From NCBI GenBank assembly GCA_002449575.1, contig DJXC01000156.1, positions 1 through 5,722 of the forward strand: 5,722 bases of DNA, written 5' to 3'. Under the pieces are notes generated by a model. That model had not been told where the DNA came from. It made no database searches and was given only the letters and a program-made list of their open reading frames with translations. Both the position numbers and the translations under genes were made by a program. The stretch comes from Ruminococcus sp. UBA7014 (GTDB taxonomy: Bacteria; Bacillota; Clostridia; Oscillospirales; Ruminococcaceae). Position 1 is the stretch's first letter; each line of letters begins with the position of its first letter. Shown here piece by piece: positions 1-3,230 of this stretch.

Positions 1-11
1 AAAGAGAATTT

Positions 12-209
12 ATGAAACAGAAAAAGCAAAGTCTGATGGATACTTTGAAGCAGGGCTATAAACAAGGCTATGAACAAGGTTATCTCCGTACACTTGCCGT
101 CAGTGTCAGATGTGGTGCAATGACAGAAGAAAAGGCTGCTGAAAAATGCAGTCTTTCTATTGAAGAATTCAGAGAAAAAGTAAAGCAGCTCCATTCAGAA
201 AAGGAATAA
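12..209 (+). CDS. small QGY-repeat protein, possibly the C-terminal end of an Rpn/PD-(D/E)XK-like protein
   Basis: This encodes 65 residues if translation starts at the ATG at position 12. Residues 13-24 hold three copies of a four-residue unit (KQGY, KQGY, EQGY), followed by a predicted helical segment with the pattern MTEEKAAEKCSLSIEEF (38-54). Gly-spaced charged repeats followed by a helix of the type 'G-x-L-T-x-E-E-A-A-x-x-x-x-x-S-x-E-E-F' are known at the C-terminal tails of Rpn-family/PD-(D/E)XK nuclease-like proteins. No nuclease core is visible here. The frame is open back to base 3 with no upstream stop, so the true start may lie outside the window and this may be only a tail. AAAGAG at bases 1-6 could be a Shine-Dalgarno site for position 12, five bases from the ATG. 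The stop is two bases before mnmM, and its last codons carry the mnmM ribosome binding site. Function is unknown. Confidence 0.6.
   Translation: MKQKKQSLMDTLKQGYKQGYEQGYLRTLAVSVRCGAMTEEKAAEKCSLSIEEFREKVKQLHSEKE
199..206 (+). promoter_or_regulatory. ribosome binding site of mnmM inside the preceding gene
   Basis: AAAAGGAA lies in the last codons before the TAA (207-209) of the upstream gene and about six bases before the ATG at 212. It fixes the mnmM start and suggests translational coupling. Confidence 0.75.
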
Positions 210-211
210 TT

Positions 212-787
212 ATGGCAGAAACAAGAAAACATTTCAGCGCATTGCAGATAATTCAGCATATTCTGGAATTGCATATCAGAGAAGGCGATAGCTGCATTGA
301 TGCCACTGCCGGACGAGGCAGAGATACTTTATTTTTATCAAATCTGGTCGGAACGTCCGGACATGTTACAGCATTCGATATTCAGCAGGAAGCCGTTGAC
401 AGTACCCGTGCATTATTAAATCAGTATCACCGGACAAATGCAGAAGTCGTTCTTGACAGTCATTCTCATATGCAGAATTATTTTCAGCCGGGAACGATTT
501 CCTGTATTACATTCAATTTCGGATGGCTGCCCGGCGGAAATCATAACATTTTCACCAATCCGGAAACAAGTATTCAGGCAATTCGGCAGGGACTGGAACT
601 TCTGAAACCTGACGGCATTATGACGTTAATTCTCTACTATGGCAGAGAAACAGGCTTTCAGGAGCGTGATGCACTGTTAGACTTTCTGCCGACACTTGAC
701 AGTAATTTATATACTGTTGTGGAAATGCCGTTCGTCAACCGGCAGAACTGCCCGCCGATTCCAATTGTTATTTTCAAAGACAGATAA
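212..787 (+). CDS. mnmM: tRNA (mnm5s2U34) methyltransferase MnmM (YtqB family)
   Basis: A 191-residue SAM-dependent methyltransferase, the usual length for the MnmM/YtqB (rRNA_methylase, PF06962) family. In Gram-positive bacteria this enzyme methylates the nm5 group on wobble uridine 34 of tRNAs such as Lys, Glu and Gln, giving mnm5(s2)U, a step done by MnmC in E. coli. SAM-binding motif I is DATAGRGRDT (30-39), followed by FLSNLVG and motif II VTAFDIQ (52-58). The family signature FNFGWLPGG is at 101-109 with a T-x-x-T/S-type stretch after it. A YYG segment is at 142-144, and the C-terminal NRQNCPP-type motif is at 176-182. The common form of motif I is closer to DATxGNGHDT, so the two arginines (R35, R37) differ from what I remember of most members. 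The gene sits in a compact operon, two bases after the upstream stop. The family call is firm; the exact tRNA substrates are inferred from family knowledge. Confidence 0.93.
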   Translation: MAETRKHFSALQIIQHILELHIREGDSCIDATAGRGRDTLFLSNLVGTSGHVTAFDIQQEAVDSTRALLNQYHRTNAEVVLDSHSHMQNYFQPGTISCITFNFGWLPGGNHNIFTNPETSIQAIRQGLELLKPDGIMTLILYYGRETGFQERDALLDFLPTLDSNLYTVVEMPFVNRQNCPPIPIVIFKDR

Positions 788-791
788 GGGG
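786..791 (+). promoter_or_regulatory. strong ribosome binding site overlapping the mnmM stop codon
   Basis: AAGGGG begins inside the mnmM TAA (785-787) and ends eight bases before the ATG at 800. Its strength and ideal spacing are the main evidence that the very short reading frame at 800 is really translated. An in-frame GTG at 791 is too close to the site to be the start. Confidence 0.75.
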
Positions 792-799
792 TGTGTACC

Positions 800-928
800 A
801 TGAAAACAAAAACCGCAGTCAAATTAGGTGAATTTGTACTCAAACATAAGACAACAAGAAAAATTGCCGCAAAAGTGGTCAAACATGAAATAAAGAAAAA
901 GGCAAAAGAATTTTTCAAAGGCAAGTAA
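800..928 (+). CDS. 42-residue, strongly basic miniprotein of unknown function
   Basis: A short reading frame from ATG 800 to TAA 926-928, with Shine-Dalgarno AAGGGG at 786-791. The product has 14 Lys and 1 Arg against 3 Glu, so a net charge near +12 without histidines. It has no Cys, Trp, Pro or Asp. The pattern of Leu, Val, Ile and Phe among the lysines (for example EFVLKHK and KIAAKVVKHEIKKKAKEFF) suggests one or two amphipathic helices. I see no signal peptide and no convincing transmembrane segment. It sits 12 bases after mnmM and two bases before the DNA methyltransferase, whose ribosome binding site lies in its last codons, so it should be cotranscribed and perhaps translationally coupled. 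I do not recognise the family. It could bind nucleic acid or membranes, or act mainly as a leader frame controlling the next gene. Confidence 0.68.
   Translation: MKTKTAVKLGEFVLKHKTTRKIAAKVVKHEIKKKAKEFFKGK
917..921 (+). promoter_or_regulatory. ribosome binding site of the DNA methyltransferase
   Basis: AAAGG lies in the last codons of the 42-residue frame, nine bases before the ATG at 931. It supports the chosen methyltransferase start and coupling to the miniprotein. Confidence 0.65.
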
Positions 929-930
929 TC

Positions 931-2904
931 ATGAATACAAAATTACTCCGGAATACCGCCGTCCGCATACGGCGGTTTCTGCTTGAAGCAGGCATTCCGC
1001 AGCAAGCCGCTTGTCAGGGATTTGTCTATATTGCGGCAGAACTTTATCTTGCACTCCGAAGATATGCTTACAAGCCGGAACAGCTTGTGCCGGAACTGTA
1101 TCTTCCGGAAGAGGTCAGACCGTTTCATGACGAAATCAGAAAACAGCTCCGTCCGCAGATAACAGAACATGACCCTGTACAAGTTATCGGCTGGCTGCAT
1201 CAGTATTATCATAACGAAGAAAAAGACCGCATTTTTGCTGACAAGAATCATAAACAGATGACAGAAGCCGAAATTCCGGCGGCAACACAGTTTTTTACTC
1301 CGGAATGGCTTGCAGATTACATGATACAAAATACACTCGGCACACTATTTCCGCTCAACTGGAAATATCAGCCTGATACCTGTCCGGAACATACCGTACA
1401 GCAAAATCCCGAAACAGTCCGTCTGCTTGACCCCTGTGCCGGAACAGGACATATTCTGATTTCTGCATTTGATAATTTTATGAAAATTTATCTTTCCAGA
1501 AGGGAATCTCCGGAAATTGCCGTCAGAAAGATTCTGGAAAAAAATCTGTTTGGTCTGGAACTGGATGTCTCCGCCTGCCGGATTGCAGAATTTTCCCTTC
1601 TGCTGAAAGCTCTGGAATATGACCCGAATTTTCTGAAATCAGGAATCAGACCACATTTGCAATATTTTCCCGCAGCCGAACCGGAAGGCTCACTCCGGAA
1701 AAGTTCTGCCCTTCCGGAAACGGACATCCTTCTGAAACAGCATTATCAGATTGTTATCACAAATCCGCCTTATATGGGCAATGCCGGAATGCCGGACAGA
1801 CTTTCAGCATTTGTCAAAGCGAAATATCCGGACAGCTGGCGTGATTTATATGCCTGTTTTATTGAACGCTGTTCGGAATTTACGCAGGAAAACGGCTTCT
1901 GTGCGCTGCTGACAATGCAGAACTGGCTGTTTCTGCCGAGTTTTGCCGGACTCCGGAATAAAATTCTGCATTCACATGTGATAACCAGTCTTTTGCATCT
2001 GGGAATGTGTGCGTTCGATACGGCAGATGTCGGAACTATTGTACAAAGTGTCTGCTGGATTATGCAGAAAAAAATTCCGGATAAACAGACCGGAATGTAT
2101 TATCATCTCTGTGATTACACCGATGCAGAACTGAAAAAACAAGCATTTCTGCATCATCAGGCGAAGTGTTACGAAATCGCACAGGAACAGTTTTTCCGGA
2201 TTCCGGACAGTCCAGTTGTTTACTGGGCATCAGAAAAAGTTCTGCAATTATTTCAGCTTCCGAAGCTGGCAACTTTTGCCGAACCGAAACAAGGACTGAC
2301 TACTTCTGACAATGCAAGATTTGTGCGCCTGTGGCATGAGGTAAACTATCCGGATATCTGCTTTCATGCCGAAAATCAGCAGCAGGCGGAACAAAGTCAC
2401 AAAAAATGGTTTCCGTATCATAAAGGCGGCGGCTATCGCAAATGGTACGGCAATCACACCCATATCCTGAATTATGCGGATGGCGGAAAAGAACTGCTTT
2501 CTTTTCATGAAGAACTGAACAAGCAGCATTCCGGCGGACGGCTCAAAAACAGAAAGTATTATTTCAAGCCGTCAATTACATGGACATTTATCGCCAGAAC
2601 ACCGAGTTTCCGGAAAAATCCGGCGGGATTTCTGTTTGATGTGGCAGGTTCATGTCTGTTTGCAGAGTCGGAACAGGAAGAAAATAATATTCTTGGATTT
2701 TTATGCAGCAAGCCGGCGGAATATCTTCTGCATCTGCTCAACCCGACTATGAACATGCAGGCAAGGGATTTAAAAAATCTGCCGTATTTGCAGGCAGATT
2801 CTGACAGAATTCAGGAACTTGTAAATGAAAATATTCAGCTCTGCCGTGAAGACTGGGACAAATTTGAAACAAGCTGGAATTTTGAGACACATCCGTTACT
2901 GTGA
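931..2904 (+). CDS. PglX-type adenine-specific DNA methyltransferase, C-terminally short
   Basis: A 657-residue class I SAM-dependent methyltransferase, predicted to methylate adenine N6 in DNA. SAM motif I is DPCAGTGHI (167-175) and catalytic motif IV is NPPY (278-281). Several segments match the PglX family of BREX/Pgl phage-defence systems as I know it: IGWLHQYY (86-93), EIPAATQFFTPEW (114-126), GLTTSDNARFVRLW (455-468), KWFPYHKGG (492-500) with RKWYG (503-507), ITWTFI (549-554), GFLFDVAGS (566-574), and the ending DWDKFETSWNFETHPLL (641-657). In typical PglX proteins of about 1,200 residues the last segment is followed by several hundred more residues. Here the protein stops right after HPLL, before the usual C-terminal half. 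Both methyltransferase motifs are intact, so it may still be active. No brxC, pglZ or other BREX gene is visible, so it is an orphan within this window. It is the last gene of the operon and is followed directly by a terminator-like hairpin. The methyltransferase call is firm; a role in BREX is doubtful. Confidence 0.9.
   Translation: MNTKLLRNTAVRIRRFLLEAGIPQQAACQGFVYIAAELYLALRRYAYKPEQLVPELYLPEEVRPFHDEIRKQLRPQITEHDPVQVIGWLHQYYHNEEKDRIFADKNHKQMTEAEIPAATQFFTPEWLADYMIQNTLGTLFPLNWKYQPDTCPEHTVQQNPETVRLLDPCAGTGHILISAFDNFMKIYLSRRESPEIAVRKILEKNLFGLELDVSACRIAEFSLLLKALEYDPNFLKSGIRPHLQYFPAAEPEGSLRKSSALPETDILLKQHYQIVITNPPYMGNAGMPDRLSAFVKAKYPDSWRDLYACFIERCSEFTQENGFCALLTMQNWLFLPSFAGLRNKILHSHVITSLLHLGMCAFDTADVGTIVQSVCWIMQKKIPDKQTGMYYHLCDYTDAELKKQAFLHHQAKCYEIAQEQFFRIPDSPVVYWASEKVLQLFQLPKLATFAEPKQGLTTSDNARFVRLWHEVNYPDICFHAENQQQAEQSHKKWFPYHKGGGYRKWYGNHTHILNYADGGKELLSFHEELNKQHSGGRLKNRKYYFKPSITWTFIARTPSFRKNPAGFLFDVAGSCLFAESEQEENNILGFLCSKPAEYLLHLLNPTMNMQARDLKNLPYLQADSDRIQELVNENIQLCREDWDKFETSWNFETHPLL
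955..976 (+). promoter_or_regulatory. GC-rich hairpin just inside the methyltransferase gene
   Basis: ACCGCCGT (955-962) pairs perfectly with ACGGCGGT (969-976) across the loop CCGCAT. The eight-base-pair stem has six G-C pairs and is followed by TTTCT. It covers codons 9-16, close enough to the start to slow translation initiation, and the short T run makes it a weak terminator or attenuator candidate. It may also be only a product of codon choice. Confidence 0.35.
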
Positions 2905-2910
2905 CATCCT

Positions 2911-2936
2911 CCTCCGCCTGTAGAGGCGGGGGTTTT
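2911..2936 (+). terminator. hairpin with T run directly after the methyltransferase stop (IS200/IS605-end-like)
   Basis: CCTCCGCCT (2911-2919) pairs with AGGCGGGGG (2924-2932) over the loop GTAG. This gives nine base pairs including one G-T wobble, followed by TTTTCTT. The stem begins six bases after the TGA at 2902-2904. It has the shape of a rho-independent terminator. The surrounding pattern (CATCCTCC, then a GC stem, then GGGGGTTTTCTTG) also resembles what I remember of hairpin ends of IS200/IS605-family elements downstream of tnpB genes. No transposase remnant is visible on either side. Confidence 0.65.
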
Positions 2937-2950
2937 CTTGCTAATCTTTG

Positions 2951-2989
2951 ATAAAAATCTTCTCCGGAAACGGGGAAGATTTTTATTTT
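2951..2989 (+). terminator. strong intrinsic terminator, probably bidirectional
   Basis: AAAAATCTTCTCCG (2953-2966) pairs with CGGGGAAGATTTTT (2971-2984) over a GAAA loop. Two further A-T pairs at 2951-2952 with 2985-2986 give a 16-base-pair stem with one G-T wobble, followed by TTT. A-run and T-run flanks mean it could work in both directions. It insulates the methyltransferase operon from the pectate lyase gene. Confidence 0.85.
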
Positions 2990-3039
2990 CTGTCTGGAAA
3001 GAAGAATATTATCTGCAATAAACAGGAGTTAAAAAATCA

Positions 3040-3068
3040 TTGCATTTTGATTTATTTTGTGATATCAT
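3040..3068 (+). promoter_or_regulatory. sigma-A-type promoter with extended -10 for the pectate-lyase-like gene
   Basis: A weak -35 box TTGCAT (3040-3045) and a -10 box TATCAT (3063-3068) are separated by 17 bases. The -10 is preceded by TGA (3060-3062), an extended -10 (TGn) element that compensates for the poor -35. Transcription would start near 3075, giving a leader of about 50 bases. The region between the terminator and the ATG is AT-rich, as expected for a promoter. No clear operator or catabolite-response palindrome was found. Confidence 0.55.
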
Positions 3069-3110
3069 AATACTAGTTCATAATTTGTTCAGAAATATAA
3101 AAATATTTTA

Positions 3111-3118
3111 AAAAGGGG
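3111..3118 (+). promoter_or_regulatory. ribosome binding site deciding the start of the pectate-lyase-like gene
   Basis: AAAAGGGG ends seven bases before ATG 3126 and ten before ATG 3129. A third in-frame ATG at 3135 would begin with the classic MKK of a signal peptide but is 16 bases away, too far, so 3126 is preferred. Confidence 0.8.
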
Positions 3119-3125
3119 AATTTTT

Positions 3126-3230
3126 ATGATGTGTATGAAAAAAATACTGTCTGCGCTGACAGCGGCGGCAATGGGCTGTGCTATGTGTGTTTCCATGCCG
3201 TCAGAAAAACAGATACAGGCAGAAGCAGCG
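3126..3230 (+). other. signal peptide coding segment
   Basis: Residues 1-35 have two lysines at positions 5-6, a hydrophobic Ala/Leu/Met-rich core (7-24) and a polar stretch ending in the AxA-type site AEAA (32-35). Cys18 and Cys21 lie in the core, but the residues before them (AMGC, CAMC) fit a lipobox poorly, so Sec secretion with ordinary cleavage is more likely than lipoprotein anchoring. Confidence 0.75.

Noticed and set aside
658..924. 88-codon frame on the minus strand covering the miniprotein
   Set aside because: It overlaps the end of mnmM and the whole 42-residue frame in antisense. The plus-strand frame has a strong, well-spaced ribosome binding site and fits the operon. The hydrophobic antisense translation is what a Lys-rich sense strand (AAA/AAG read as TTT/CTT) gives by chance.
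943..2756. several minus-strand frames inside the methyltransferase gene
   Set aside because: They are shadows of a gene whose protein matches a known family along its whole length. None has recognisable motifs or a good ribosome binding site.
931..2904. a complete BREX defence system
   Set aside because: Only a short PglX-like protein is present. No brxA, brxB, brxC, pglZ or brxL homologue is visible, and the next gene is an unrelated secreted lyase.
3075..3125. riboswitch in the leader of the lyase gene
   Set aside because: The leader is only about 50 AT-rich bases with no conserved core or terminator/antiterminator pair. The AAAATATTTT palindrome is too weak and AT-only to support a call.
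3177..3188. lipobox cysteine (Cys18 or Cys21) making the lyase a lipoprotein
   Set aside because: The residues before each cysteine do not fit the [LVI][ASTVI][GAS]C pattern, and a normal AxA cleavage site follows at about residue 35.
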